This document shows positions 9,575 through 20,735 of a DNA stretch of 64,000 bases, piece after piece (the stretch's first letter is position 1; the number at the start of each line of letters is the position of its first letter). Location: the NCBI RefSeq assembly GCF_019175385.1, contig NC_083338.1:69510712-69574711 (forward strand), read 5' to 3'. The position numbers and the translations under genes are program-made. This stretch comes from Lycium barbarum (Eukaryota > Streptophyta > Magnoliopsida > Solanales > Solanaceae). Under the pieces are notes generated by a model, which did no database searches, had not been told where the DNA came from, and saw nothing but the letters and a program-made list of their open reading frames with translations.

Positions 9575-11403
9575 TCACAACAACCCATAAATACAATGCC
9601 TCATAGGGCCACAACATAATAGCAATAGAATTTTGCCGTACACGACCCAAATGCATAAAACTAAAACATACATACCTTTTGATCTTGACGTCTCATCTTG
9701 GATTTCTTCTAGAGGCTGAATTAAGTGTGGGTACTTGGATCTCATAATTTCTTCCGCTTCCCATGTCATTTCTTCTCGTTTATTGTTTCTCCATAAAACC
9801 TTAACTGAGGCCACTTCTTTGTTTCTAAGCGGGAGTACTTGCCTATTTAATATGGCAATGGGTACCTCTTCATAAATTAACTTTTCTGTCACTTGTACAT
9901 CATTTACTGGCACGATCCTAGTAGGATCTCCAACACATTTACGAAGCATCGAGACATGGAAAACTGGGTGAACTGACTCCAAATCAGGAGGTAGATCTAA
10001 TTCATAGGTCACTTTGCCTACCATGCGCATAATCTCATAAGGCCCAATGTATCGGGGACTAAGTTTTCCCTTTTTGCCAAATCTCATTACACCTATCATT
10101 GGTGACACTTTTAAGAATACCCAATCTTTCACTTGGAACTCTAAATCCCTTTGATGATTATCCACATAGGACTTTTGACGACTTTGGGCTGCTAATAACC
10201 GATCTTGTATAAGTTTAACTTTCTCCATGGCTTGCTGGACCAAGTCTGGCCCTATTAATTTAGTCTCTCCTACCTCGAACCACCCAATTGGGGATCTACA
10301 CTTTCGCCCATATAAAGCCTCATACGGTGCCGTTTGGATGCTAGAATGATAACTATTATTATAAGAAAATTCAATAAGTGGTAAGTGATTATCCCAATTA
10401 CCTCCAAAATCTATCATACATGCCCGTAACATATCCTCAAGAGTCTGAATGGTACGTTCCGCTTGTCCATCAGTCTGCGGGTGAAATGTCATGCTAAGGC
10501 TCACTTGAGCCCCTAAACCCTCTTGGAAGGACTTCCAAAAATTAGCTGTAAACTGAGTTCCTATATCTGAGATAATAGATGTTGGGACACCATGGAGTCG
10601 CACTATCTCTTTAACATAAAGCTATGCATAATATTCTGCCACATATGTTGTTCTGACTGGTAAGAAATGAGCTGACTTCGTGAGTCTATCCACAATTACC
10701 CATTTAGAATCATATTTACGTCGAGAACGGGGCAAGCCTGTAATGAAGTCCATGTTAATTACTTCCACTTCCAAGTTGGAATTTCTATAGCTTGCAACAA
10801 TCCGCCCGACTTTTAGTGCTCGATTTTCACTTGTTGACAATTGGGACATTGAGCTACAAATTCCGCTATATCTTTCTTCATCCCATTCCACCAATATATA
10901 GACTTAAGATCATGGTACATTTTTGTTGCTCCGGGGTGGACAGAATAACGGGAGCAATGGGCTTCTCTCAATATTTGGTGGCGTAATCCTGCCACATCAG
11001 GAACACATAATCTGCCTCGGTATCGAAGAACTCTGTCTCCTGCAATCTCAAATGATGACTTCTCCTTCTGAGGGAGTGTATCTCTGTAATGCATTAGCAT
11101 GGGATCTTCGTATTGTCGCTCTTTAGCTTTCACTACTAGCGATGAGACTGCTGAATTCTGAATGGTAGTTCCCCTGCTACTTGAGTCCACTACTTGAACT
11201 CCTAGGCTAGCTAACTGTTGGAGCTCACGAGCCGTTTCTCTTTTCTCTGGTCGTACATCACGCAAACTTCCCATGGATCTACGGCTAAGAGCATCAGCCA
11301 CAACATTTTCCTTTCCAGGGTGATATAGGATATCAACATCATAATCTTTTAGTAATTCTAACCATCGTCGTTGCCGCAAATTCAACTCTTTCTGCTTGAA
11401 GAT
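9575..11403 (-). pseudogene. pol: Tekay integrase and chromodomain, broken
   Basis: Distal pol of the minus-strand element. Reading on the minus strand: RNase H tail ([13 protein letters not shown]), DALSRRSMGS linker, integrase zinc site (HPGATKMYHD, CPNCQ), catalytic core ([17 protein letters not shown] where ITDRG is usual, GQAERTIQ), GPY/F-like module (YIGPYEIMRMVGKVTYELDLP) and chromodomain (VLWRNNKREEMTWEAEEIM). Breaks are a stop near 10818, a one-base shift near 10765 and a TAG near 10614. The gene continues at 14325 beyond the inserted solo LTR. The frame extends about 40 residues past the chromodomain without recognisable motifs. Confidence 0.92.
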
Positions 11404-14324
11404 TGTTATGTCCCGCGTTTTCATATAATTGGAAATCGAGAAATAATTAAGACTTATATGTTATAAGGAAGTATCTTGATTCTAGTTGATATGACTATGT
11501 TGGTTATGAAATCATTAATGTTAAGACATCGGGGAAGGATGAGGGTAAATTTGGAATTTCGGAAATTAGTTTCAGGAATTACAAAATGGGACTTTTAATG
11601 AAATGGGCCAAGAAAAGTGAATACAAAATTGAGGCCCAAGTCTTTGGGGTGGCCGGCCATATTGGCATGGCCCAAAACCCATTTTAATGGTCATGTGCTA
11701 TGCATGTGACCTTAAGTTTGGATATATATCAATGTAGCTCTTAGGAAATTTCAAGAAAAAAATCACAACTCACTTAGAGCAATAATAATACTCTCGGCCG
11801 AACCCTTTAAGGAGAAAGAAAAAAAATTCCCCAAGCCTTTGTGTTGATCCAAAATTCTTGTTCTTCACATATTGTAAAGTACTCAAGACGCTCTCCGACG
11901 GGGTACAATTAGTTTGGCGAAAGGTGCACGTTTGCGGCAAGTCGGGAATTTAAGAAAAGGTAAGAATTTTGCTATTCTTTTGTTATGGAATTTGTATGAA
12001 TGTGATAGGGATTGAGAATAGACGAGAATCCCGTAGTTTTGATGTGTGTAGAAAACCGTGGGTGTGTGTGTATAAGGTGTTGTGGCCGTGTGCCTAAGGA
12101 GGAGAAAGAAGTGTGAATTTGATCTTGTTTAGTTTGTTCAATGTGTCGTTGTGACCTTTATGTCGTAAATGAACGTTTAAGGAATTGAATTGGCATTGGA
12201 AAAGGATTTCGGATCATTACGGGAAAGTGTATACCTTTTGTATATTTGCGTATATCATTGTATATCTTTGATACTAAAGACTTTAAATGTGACTTATGGT
12301 TGATGTTAATGAATTCGGAATGAAACAATGCAAGTTAGAATGTTTGTCGTAAATTTTGATGTTTTGAATGAAATATGGAAAGTAATGAATTTCGGGAAAT
12401 TTCGTATATGGTTTGGAACATATTTGGGATGTGATTGAATAATCTCGAATGAGTGAATGAATAAAATAATGTGGATATAGATTTGGAATTTTGAAGTTTG
12501 AATGAAAGTTGTCAACTTGTGTAATAAGGTAGAACTTTGAAGCTAGAATGATTTGATTATGGTTTGTGTTGTTTGATGATGTTTGGGTTGTTGTTGTTGA
12601 TGTATTTTGAGCCGAGCTAAGTCTCGGGGGTGTTAGATTTATAGGGGAAATGCTGCCGAAATTTCGGTAGACAAAAATCAAGTTAATGGGAATTTTAAGC
12701 CTAAGAATCTCAAATTGGTAACTTTGACCATTTGCAGATTTCGGACGAAACGGGATTTGATTTTAAGGAGAGCATAAGACGTCTATAAGGTATGTAAAGC
12801 TCCCCACTTCTTCGTTTGGCATGTCTTAGTATGTTAGGTGAATATTGGAACCTCTGGAGCAATTCTGCTCCTCGAAACCCGATTCACAAAAAGGTTACTA
12901 TTCATTCAATTCAATTGAAGCCTAAAGGCTCTATTTTGGCTAGAATGCAACCAAATGTCCGAAACCTATCGAAATGTGATCGGGTCACTTGGAAATGATG
13001 ATGTATGACCTTTTGGCCTCTAACTGTTCGTAAATTATGTTCGCCACCTCAATTTGACTCGAGGTGGGCCCGCTAACCCCGAGACGCCCTATTTGTCCTA
13101 TTGGGCTCTCCTATTGGACAAAGTTTGATTTGAAATCTTCGGTTTTGGAACTTCCCCATATGAAATATGTTTTGATTATTATGATATGTTAAATTACGTT
13201 TTGTGCCGTACGCACTACTTTGGAAACATCTTGTGAAGTAAACCTTCGTATTAGCTAAGTATTCGCTCATTTTGGATTATAAAATGACTTATGAAATCAT
13301 TATGTTTTGAAAGGCTATTTTGAAATATACTTTGCATTTGTTTGCTCACGACTCCGCTCGTGCCTTATTATGACTTCGTTCACCGGTTCCCGGGCCGGTT
13401 ATGATTCGTGCGCCCTATGATAATTCGGCCGTATGCTGTGTTCCGGTTCCCGAGGCCTCGCCATAGGGCCGGGTTCCGTTTGGAGTTATGCTGTGATATG
13501 GCTAGTGATGCGATACGCTCACCTATGTTTGTGTTCGGGGATGTACGGAGATTTGAAACCTTCTGGTGTTATGCTGTGTGTGGCGCCAGCGTCGGAGTGG
13601 CGACCACGTTCTTGAGCGTTTGCATGATTTTGTCTGCATTATGTATATGTATATGATTTTGATACGGATTTTGACATACCGATTTGTACTCCCCTTTGTT
13701 ATCTGATTTGCTTCAGTTTTGGCCCATATTTCTGTACTCCGTGCTTTACATACTCAGTACATATTTCGTACTGACCCCCTTTCTTCGGGGGCTGCGTTTC
13801 ATGCCTGCAGGTACAGATATTGGTGATCCTCCACTGTAGGCTTCACTCTCTGCTATTTCGGAGTACTCCTTCTTGACTCGGAGTACACCTTTGGTACAAA
13901 CTTCTTTTGCTATGTATATATTCTGTACATTTGACTATTCGGGTACGGCGAGGCCTTGTCTCGCCATATGTCTTTGTTTCGTATTCGTAGAGGCCTGTAG
14001 TCATATATGTGGGGCGAGGGTCCTATGTATGTTTGTTTGATCTTGTTTTATGGTCTTATAGCGGTCAGTTTGTTATGATGGCCCTAAATGGCCCTTATGC
14101 TTATATTTGCACTTATGACCGGCGATGTCCCTTCCGCCGCTCCGTTTGGATTCGATATGACATTTTGATTTGTGCGACCGCTTAAGACATATTTTGATAT
14201 AAATTATGTTTGGTATGACCTTTATGAAATTCTTAAATAAGTTTGGATTTGGTAATGAATACGCGATTTGGTCTGGGTACCCAGGTAGGGTGCCAATCGC
14301 GGCCCACGGGGCTGGGTCGTGACA
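11404..14324 (+). mobile_element. Solo LTR with AAGAT target duplication
   Basis: A 2,921-bp LTR from TGTTATGTCCC to GGGTCGTGACA, flanked by AAGAT at 11399-11403 and 14325-14329. The pol gene of the minus-strand element continues on both sides (YIF / KQKELN), so the insertion site is certain. Internal landmarks are a GATATATATC TATA-like box (11721-11730), GTAAGAAT at 11960, CCGAG...CTCGG (12612-12627), CCGAAATTTCGG (12656-12667), a 52-nt exon-like block (12738-12789) and the double hairpin (13755-13790). Solo LTRs arise by recombination between an element's two LTRs. Confidence 0.95.
12738..12789 (+). other. 52-nt exon-like block in LTR
   Basis: Bounded by TTTGCAG and GTATGTAAAG. It begins ATTT and carries CGAAACGGG near its start and GAGCATAAG near its end, like the blocks at 383, 44443 and 51301. 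Confidence 0.5.
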
Positions 14325-16168
14325 AAGATATACTAAAGGCTCTTATGATCTGTGTAAATATCCACATGAACACCATACAAGTAATGTCTCTACATCTTTA
14401 ATGCGTGAATCACTGCAACCAATTCAAGGTCATGGGTTGGATAATTTTTCTCATGTTTCCGTAATTGCCCTGAAGCATCGCAATAAACAACATAACCTTC
14501 CAATCTCTCTAGAAGTGTCAGGACGGGGGCAGAAGTTAATCTATCTTTTAACTCTTGGAAACTGCGTTCACAAGCATCTGTCCGTTGAAACTTAGCTGAT
14601 TTCTGGGTCAGCTTTGTGAGTGGTGCTGAAATAGAAGAAAAACCTTCAACAAATCTCCTGTAATAACCTGCTAAATCCAGAAAGCTACGAACCTCCGTAG
14701 GAGTTGTGGGCCTTGGCTAAGTCTTCACGGCCTCAATCTTTTTTCTATCTACCCGAATACCATCGGCTGCAACAATGTGCCCCAAAAATTTCACTGAGTT
14801 CAACCAAAACTCACACTTAGAAAATTTAGCAAACAACTCTCGAGTTTGTAGAACTCTAAGGACTGTACGCAAATGATCCGCGTGTTCTGCCTCGGATCTG
14901 GAATACACCAAGATGTCATCGATGAATACAATCACAAAGAGATCTAGGAAGGGCCTGAACACATTGTTCATCAAATCCATAAATACTGCCGGTGCATTAG
15001 TTAGCCCAAATGACATCACCCGGAACTCAAAATGGCCATATCTTGTTCTGAAGGCTGTCTTAGGGATATCTTTCTCCCTAACTATCACTTGATGATACCC
15101 GGACCTCAAATCTATCTTTGAAAACCTTTTAGCACCTTGTAATTGATCAAACAAGTCATCAATCCTCGGGAGAGGATATTTGTTCTTAATCATCACCTTA
15201 TTTAATTGCCGATAGTCAATGCACATTCGCAAGGAGCCATCTTTCTTTCAGACAAACAATACGGGTGATCCCTACGGGGATGAACTAGGCCTAATAAAGC
15301 CTTTCTCAAGCAAGTATTTCAATTGCTCCTTCAACTCTTTCAATTTTTCGGGAGCCATTCTATAAGGAGGAACAAATATAGGTTTGGTGTCTGGCAACAC
15401 ATCAATAGCAAAATCAATCTCCCGCTCGGGAGGAAGGCCTGGAAGCTCTTCCGGGAATACATCCCGAAACTCATTCACTACGGGAACTGACTGAAGAGTC
15501 GGCGGTTCAGCTTCTACATCTTAAACCCGAACTAGATGATAAATACATCATTTCGTGATCATTTTCCTTGCATTTAGATAGGAAATAATCCTACCTTTTG
15601 GTGATGCAGTATTCCCTTTCCATTCTAAGACTGGTTCTCCCGGAAATCGGAAACGAACCATTTTCATTCTACAATCAACATTGGCATAGCAAGAAGCCAA
15701 CCAATCTATGCCCATAATAACATCAAAATCTACCATTTTTAACTCATGCAAGTCAATCATAGTACGACGGTCACAAATCATAACTATGCAGTTTCTATAT
15801 ACTCGGCTAGCTATTACCGATTCACCAACGGGTGTAGACACCTCAAAAGGTTTGATCGACTCTAGTTCGACTCTAAACCGACCCGTAATATACGGAGTAA
15901 CATATTACAATGTGCAGCCCGGATCTATCAAAGCATATACATTATGAGAAAATACCGATAATATACCTGTGACTATATCAGGAGAAGACTCAAGATCTTG
16001 GCGTTCAGCCAAAGCATAAATACGGTGCTGAGGACCGCTAGAAATGGGGACTCTCCCTCTGCCTCTACCATGGCCGACTGGCGCATGTGAGCCTGGCCCC
16101 ATAGGGCGTACAGATGATGAAGATCTGGCTACCGACCCTGAAGGCTGGGTCCTACCTCTGCCACTAAC
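14325..16168 (-). pseudogene. pol: Tekay protease, RT and RNase H, broken
   Basis: Middle of the minus-strand element's pol. Protease shows ALIDPGCTL (15925-15950), where this clade has ALIDPG in place of the classical DSG, and IMGIDWLAS near 15715. RT (14717-15478) has [36 protein letters not shown] and the catalytic FIDDILVYS. RNase H has CDASG followed at once by QLRKHEKNYP: about 23 residues found in the sister copies are missing in frame, removing part of its core. Stops include one after ALIDPGCTL, TAG for Trp near 14718, and TAG for Gln beside the solo LTR. The solo LTR at 11404-14324 separates it from integrase. Confidence 0.92.
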
Positions 16169-17353
16169 TGAGGGGCAATCATGCATAATATGTCCTGGTC
16201 GACCACATAAATAGCAAACCTCTAAACCCGATCGGCACTGACCCCAATGTAACTTCCCACACTGGGAACATCATGGTACGGGTGGCCTCTCCTGACCCGA
16301 ATCTTCTCTGAACTGCGAACCGGAAAAACTCTGACTCGGCCCGGAATGAGTAGATCTATCAAATCTCTGGCCTGAAAACCGGGGAGGTGCACTAATCATA
16401 GAATGGCCTGAATGCCTAGAAAACTGCTATCTGTGCCCGCCTCTAAACTCACTCATTGGACCCGAAGATCTAGCCCTCTTGCTATGTCCCCTATCATGCT
16501 CACTCTCACTTCTTTGTTGTTGTAGGCTTCCTTCTAAATTTTGAGCATGGGCCTGAATGCGTGAAATATCCATATTATCCTGAAAGGACGCAGTCAAACA
16601 CCTATCCATCAAGTGTGTCCCTAGGCCTTTCACAAATCGGTGCACTCGGTCACCCATATTCGCTACCATGGCCGAAGCGTACCTAGCCAAAGAATTGAAG
16701 TGGAGACTATAATCTCAAGCACTCATACTTCCTTGCCTCAAATTCAAGAACTTATCGGCTCTAGCTCGCCGAACCTCTGGAGGCAAAAAATGTCGAAGGA
16801 AAGTATCAACAAATTCTTGCCATACCGGGGGAGGCGTATTGGCTCCCCGTGAAGCCCTCCAAATTGTGTACCAATGCATCGCGACATCCCTCAATCTATA
16901 GGATGCTAACTCCACCGATTCGGTGTCCGAAACATGTATCAACCGAAGCGTCCTCAACATTCCATCAATAAAATTCTGAGGGTCTTCATCCGGCTTTGAT
17001 CCAAAGAATTCCGGAGGGTTCAAGCTAATGAAATCACGGGCCCTTGAACTAGCAGCCCTATCACCTTGCCCTGTACTTTGCCGCTGAGTCTGGGCAGCAA
17101 CCAATTGAGTAAGCAAATGAATGACCTTTTTTACATCTTGGCCTGAAGCATCCGGTGGAGGGGCCGAAGGTGCTGGAGCTGGGGATGAAGCTCCCTCACG
17201 CTCCTCAGAAATAGGCACTGACTGGGAGGACTGAGATTGAGCCGCATTCTTGGACTCACTTTCCTCTACAACTTTTGGCGGTGCTCTTTCAGCCCGCTTT
17301 TCTGCCACTGTCTTGCCCTTTTGGGCTGCCGTAGCCTTTCTCTTTACAGACAT
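16169..17353 (-). pseudogene. gag: Tekay gag, broken
   Basis: Capsid-nucleocapsid gene of the minus-strand element. The likely start is the ATG giving MSVKRKATAAQ, matching the basic start of the copy at 20736. A Pro/Ser-rich stretch precedes the capsid region (PPEFFGSKPDEDPQNFIDG, HWYTIW, FLPPEVRRARADKFLNLRQG). A stop interrupts it near 16713, before the expected Tyr-containing segment. Later come the basic region and the zinc knuckle CYLCGRPGHIMHDC (CX2CX4HX4C) near 16170-16215, with a further stop near 16275 and one near 16425. Gag would package element RNA in cytoplasmic particles; this copy cannot make the full protein. Confidence 0.9.
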
Positions 17354-17566
17354 CTCTGAAATACATAACACATGACATGGTTAAGGAAAAGAAGTTCTTA
17401 TGCCATAGCTCTATCGCACAATCTTATGAAGAAAGAAGGTCATTCATTCCTAAAATGCCCGCAGCCTCTTATTTATAAGTGTGGCGCGCAACACACCCAT
17501 AACCAAGACTCTACTGGACACGGCTCATAGACACACCCTAGGACAGAACTTCTCTGATACCACTTT
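17354..17566 (-). other. Leader with primer-binding site and stem-loop
   Basis: On the minus strand, TGGTATCAGAG (17551-17562), complementary to the 3' end of initiator tRNA-Met, follows the LTR by a few bases. About 54 nt further lies the stem GTGTG/CACAC (17479-17496) with loop TTGCGCGC, then an AGGCTGCGGG-containing segment. These are candidate dimerization and packaging signals. Confidence 0.85.
17479..17496 (-). ncRNA. Dimer-initiation-like stem-loop (GCGCGC)
   Basis: Five-base-pair stem GTGTG/CACAC with the 8-nt loop TTGCGCGC; the last six loop bases are self-complementary. Stem length, loop length and hexamer position equal those at 20603-20620 and 28585-28602, where the hexamer is GTGCAC. 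Confidence 0.6.
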
Positions 17567-18398
17567 TGTAACAACCTAACCGGAGGGCCGCGACGGGCAC
17601 CCGGTGCTAGCCCACCCGGGCACCTCTTGACATATCTTTACATTTACATCTAAGTGAGCCACATATTAAGTCATACTTTCTATCCATCAATCATACTGTT
17701 TCCATTGGTCAACAATACATATATACATATCACCATTAATAGCAATGCCCATAGCAATGTACATAAGCCAACGAGGCTAACAAAATGACATCTAAAATAT
17801 AGGCCGACAAGGCCAAACACATCTAACCATATACACATGTCTACGAGCCTCTAAGGAAAGTATGTCATATCATATAGGCGGGACAGGACCCCGCTATACC
17901 CATAAATATGTACAAAAAAGAATCAACACCAAAAGCTATAGCTCCGAATGAAATACAGCTCCGCTATGTAGTCCGTGAGAAATATAGATATGGATCAAGC
18001 CTGTCTCCCTGGCCACCTGCGGGCATGATGTAGCATCCACAAACAAAAGGACGTCAGTACGAAGAATGTACTGAGTATGTAAAGCATGATCAATATCAAT
18101 ATAGAAGCATAATAAGCAACATAAGAAATAACATAAGATGGGAGATAGTAGTATCGTCATCATAAGCACTTACTTGCGTTTCATAGGGACTTCCCATTTC
18201 TAATGTGAGATTGTGTACATACATCCGTATTCGTATCCGTACTCATATCCGTACTCATTTACATTTCGTGCCTATAGTCGTATTCATATACATATTCTTA
18301 TTTATATTCGTATTCATACTCATATCTATATCGTATACATATCCATATCATATGCATAGCATTTACATAGCATACTCGACCAAGAAGGTTCGGTGTTT

Positions 18399-18540
18399 CA
18401 CGTACCCGACCATGGCTAGGCTCGGTTATCATACGTACCTGGCCAACCAAGGCTCAGGGTTACACATACGTGGCCCTACCAAGGCTTCAGGGTTAAACAT
18501 ACCTGGCCCTTCCAAGGCTTCAGGGTTATCCATACCCAAT
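18399..18540. repeat. LTR minisatellite with CAAGGCTTCAGGGTTA words
   Basis: About four degenerate units containing CCTGGCC...CCAAGGCTTCAGGGTTA in tandem. It lies in the same LTR interval as the other minisatellites. Confidence 0.6.
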
Positions 18541-18556
18541 TGCAGTAGAGCGCGCG

Positions 18557-18558
<2 letters not shown>

Positions 18559-18609
<51 letters not shown>
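18559..18609. repeat. (TA)n microsatellite
   Basis: An uninterrupted TA dinucleotide run inside the LTR. Reading frames through it encode only Tyr-Ile repeats. Confidence 0.95.
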
Positions 18610-18610
<1 letters not shown>

Positions 18611-20086
18611 TTATATTCTACCCGGCCATATAAGCTCGGTGTTTCATAATAGCCATACATAGGCACATATACGTAAAAGCTCATAGGCATCTTTAGTATC
18701 ATTACTATTATCATCGTCATCACTATCGTTATCACTATTATCGTCGTTCATTACATCTATCCTTAGAGGACTACTCGTCATATGAGGGATTTAGTACAAT
18801 CGTAACGTATCGAGAATCATGTGCTTAGTAGCTTTTGAAGATATCATCATTTGGAGGACATCATAGACTTATAGAAGATTTAGATATTTGGCCAAAGAAC
18901 CATGCCTTATGAAAGAAGGGTTAGCATTACATACCTTTCCGTTCAACTATTCTATCACTTGCACGTTTTCCTTCAATGCTCACGTTTCTACCTTCATTAG
19001 AGTTATACTATCATTAGAAATCGATAGCTAGCATACACGACTAAAACTAGAAAAAATTGGACAGCATCTCATTTATTCATACGACTTCCTCCATATCATA
19101 TATCAACTCCCAAACGTCAATAATACATTCACAATGTCATAACAATAGTCTTTATTCATCCACATTATCCATATTTCTCAATTCACTTCCAATCATCCAT
19201 ATCCATGTTCATAACACACGATTACGTTCATTCATATACAATGCCTATATCATGTTATTAACATCATTTATAACATGATCATTATCGTATCATATCACGA
19301 ATCATTACTCAAACCAAACTACTACTCACAACATCGCTATCCTCACTTTCAAGACCCATTTTCTACATTCTTCTACAATCCAAGTGTTTCTACTTTCAAA
19401 CACCTTAAAAAACATGGAAATACCATAAAACTTACCTTATATGGTGTGGGAATGAATATTGAGTGGAAATACTTCACTTGAATCAAACCCTAGTTCTCCT
19501 CCAATGGAATTTCTTGTGGTCCTCTAACCCTTGGAAGCTTTCTAACACATAAACATACTTGATTCTAGTCTTTGATCTTTGGGTTTTCTTGGACATGAGT
19601 GGAATATGCTTATAGAAGGGTTTTTGAGCTCTCAACACTTGTAGAATATGAAAAATGAAGTAAAAGAACCCAAGGCATCTATTTATACAAACACTGAAAA
19701 TCTGCCCGTCGGGACTTCCACGGACATTTATACGGTCCGTATAGTATTGTACGGTCCGTATAAATGATTGTGTTTCACCAACTAGAAAACTATCTCCCTG
19801 CTGGGAGTTGTACGGACACCTTATACGGACCGTATAAGTGGTCGTATAACTCCACTTCTCTGAAATGGTTTCCGTCGTTTCGTTCGATCTCCAATCCTTA
19901 TGGAACCTTCTTAACACTTGTATAATACTTCATTAACCATACAATAGGCTCTATAGCAGTTGTTTAAGACATCACCACATAAACATTAGCTCAATCATAG
20001 CGGAACCTTTCTGAACACGACTTACATTTCGCTCCCTTCAACAAAATAAACTTCACATATTCGTAGGACTTCAGAATCTTATTGTA

Positions 20087-20533
20087 GACAGACAGGTGGT
20101 CCCACTCAGTAGGACCTTTACTCAGTAGTAGTTGGTACGCTCCATTTGATCCGAAGTTGCAGTCTATTTTGGTATGCCATTCTTTTGGAAATGTATATGC
20201 ATATGGGTATGACGGGGCCCAGTCCCGTCCTTTCTACAGTTTTCTATTCCATTAGAGGTCTGTAGATAGTTGTATGTATTTGACAGATGATGTAGCCTTG
20301 TCGGCTTCTATTCTTTTGTGTACAACATATGTATCGGCCTATTCGGCTTGCACTGTTCTTTCAGTATATATATATATATATATTTGTACCGAGTTCATGA
20401 TGTCATCCTTTCATGAGTCAGTATAGTTCAGAGTGAGTGAGTTGTGGGCCTTTGTTATCCAGGTACGAGTATAGGGGTGTTTGACTATTAGGGATCAAGC
20501 ACTCGTCATGACTCACCGGCATGGGCCGTGACA
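20087..20533 (+). mobile_element. Truncated 5' LTR of a plus-strand Tekay element
   Basis: Homology to the minus-strand LTR stops at 20086, and the tail of a plus-strand LTR begins: GACGGGGCCCAGTCCCGTCC, AGAGGTCTGTAGA, ending GGCCGTGACA at 20533. It starts with GACAGACAGG, resembling the sequence just after the putative GCAG/GTACAGAC acceptor in other LTRs. Confidence 0.8.
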
Positions 20534-20735
20534 GAAGTGGTATCAGAGCTGTTTCGTCCTAGGGTTGTCTTCAGACCATGTCTAGTAGAGTCTTGTTTAT
20601 GGGTGTGTTGTGCACCACACTTATAAACAGGAGGCTGCAGGATATTTAGGAACTTTTCATTCCTTCTCTCTTAGATCGTGCGATAGAGCCATGTGTTAAG
20701 AGTTCTCCTTCTAATGATTTGTTCTGATTTTAGCG
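20534..20735 (+). other. Leader with primer-binding site and stem-loop
   Basis: TGGTATCAGAGC (20538-20549) is the initiator tRNA-Met primer-binding site, four bases after the LTR. The stem-loop at 20603-20620 is followed by TTATAAACAGGAGGCTGCAG, a motif shared with the leaders near 17470 and 47295. TGCGATAGAGCCA near 20680 is also shared. Confidence 0.88.
20603..20620 (+). ncRNA. Dimer-initiation-like stem-loop (GTGCAC)
   Basis: GTGTG/CACAC stem with loop TTGTGCAC; GTGCAC (20610-20615) is self-complementary. It lies 53 nt after the primer-binding site. The hexamer equals one of the two natural HIV-1 kissing-loop hexamers. Confidence 0.6.

Larger units (their letters stand above)
17567..20086 (-). 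mobile_element. 5' LTR of minus-strand Tekay element, truncated
   Basis: On the minus strand the LTR ends GGTTGTTACA just before the primer-binding site. It lacks roughly the first 120 bp, which are present in the partner LTR (9350-9473). Landmarks on the minus strand: TATAAATA near 19682, GGTAAG at 19434, GTATGT near 18933 and GCAGGTGG near 18010. A 30-40-bp minisatellite at 18399-18540 and a (TA)n tract lie within it. Its inner end is closely related to the 3' part of the array LTRs ending at 30379, 39534, 42096 and 55298. Confidence 0.88.

Noticed and set aside
12283..12681. Minus-strand frame of 132 residues in the solo LTR
   Set aside because: It is antisense to the putative first intron, rich in Asn, Ser and Ile from AT-rich DNA, and not conserved in other LTRs.
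18205..18633. Frame of 142 residues ending in Tyr-Ile repeats
   Set aside because: It is low-complexity LTR sequence running into a (TA)n microsatellite.
20534..20550. tRNA gene candidate at TGGTATCAGAGC
   Set aside because: Only the 12-base complement of the initiator tRNA-Met 3' end is present, directly after an LTR. It is a primer-binding site.
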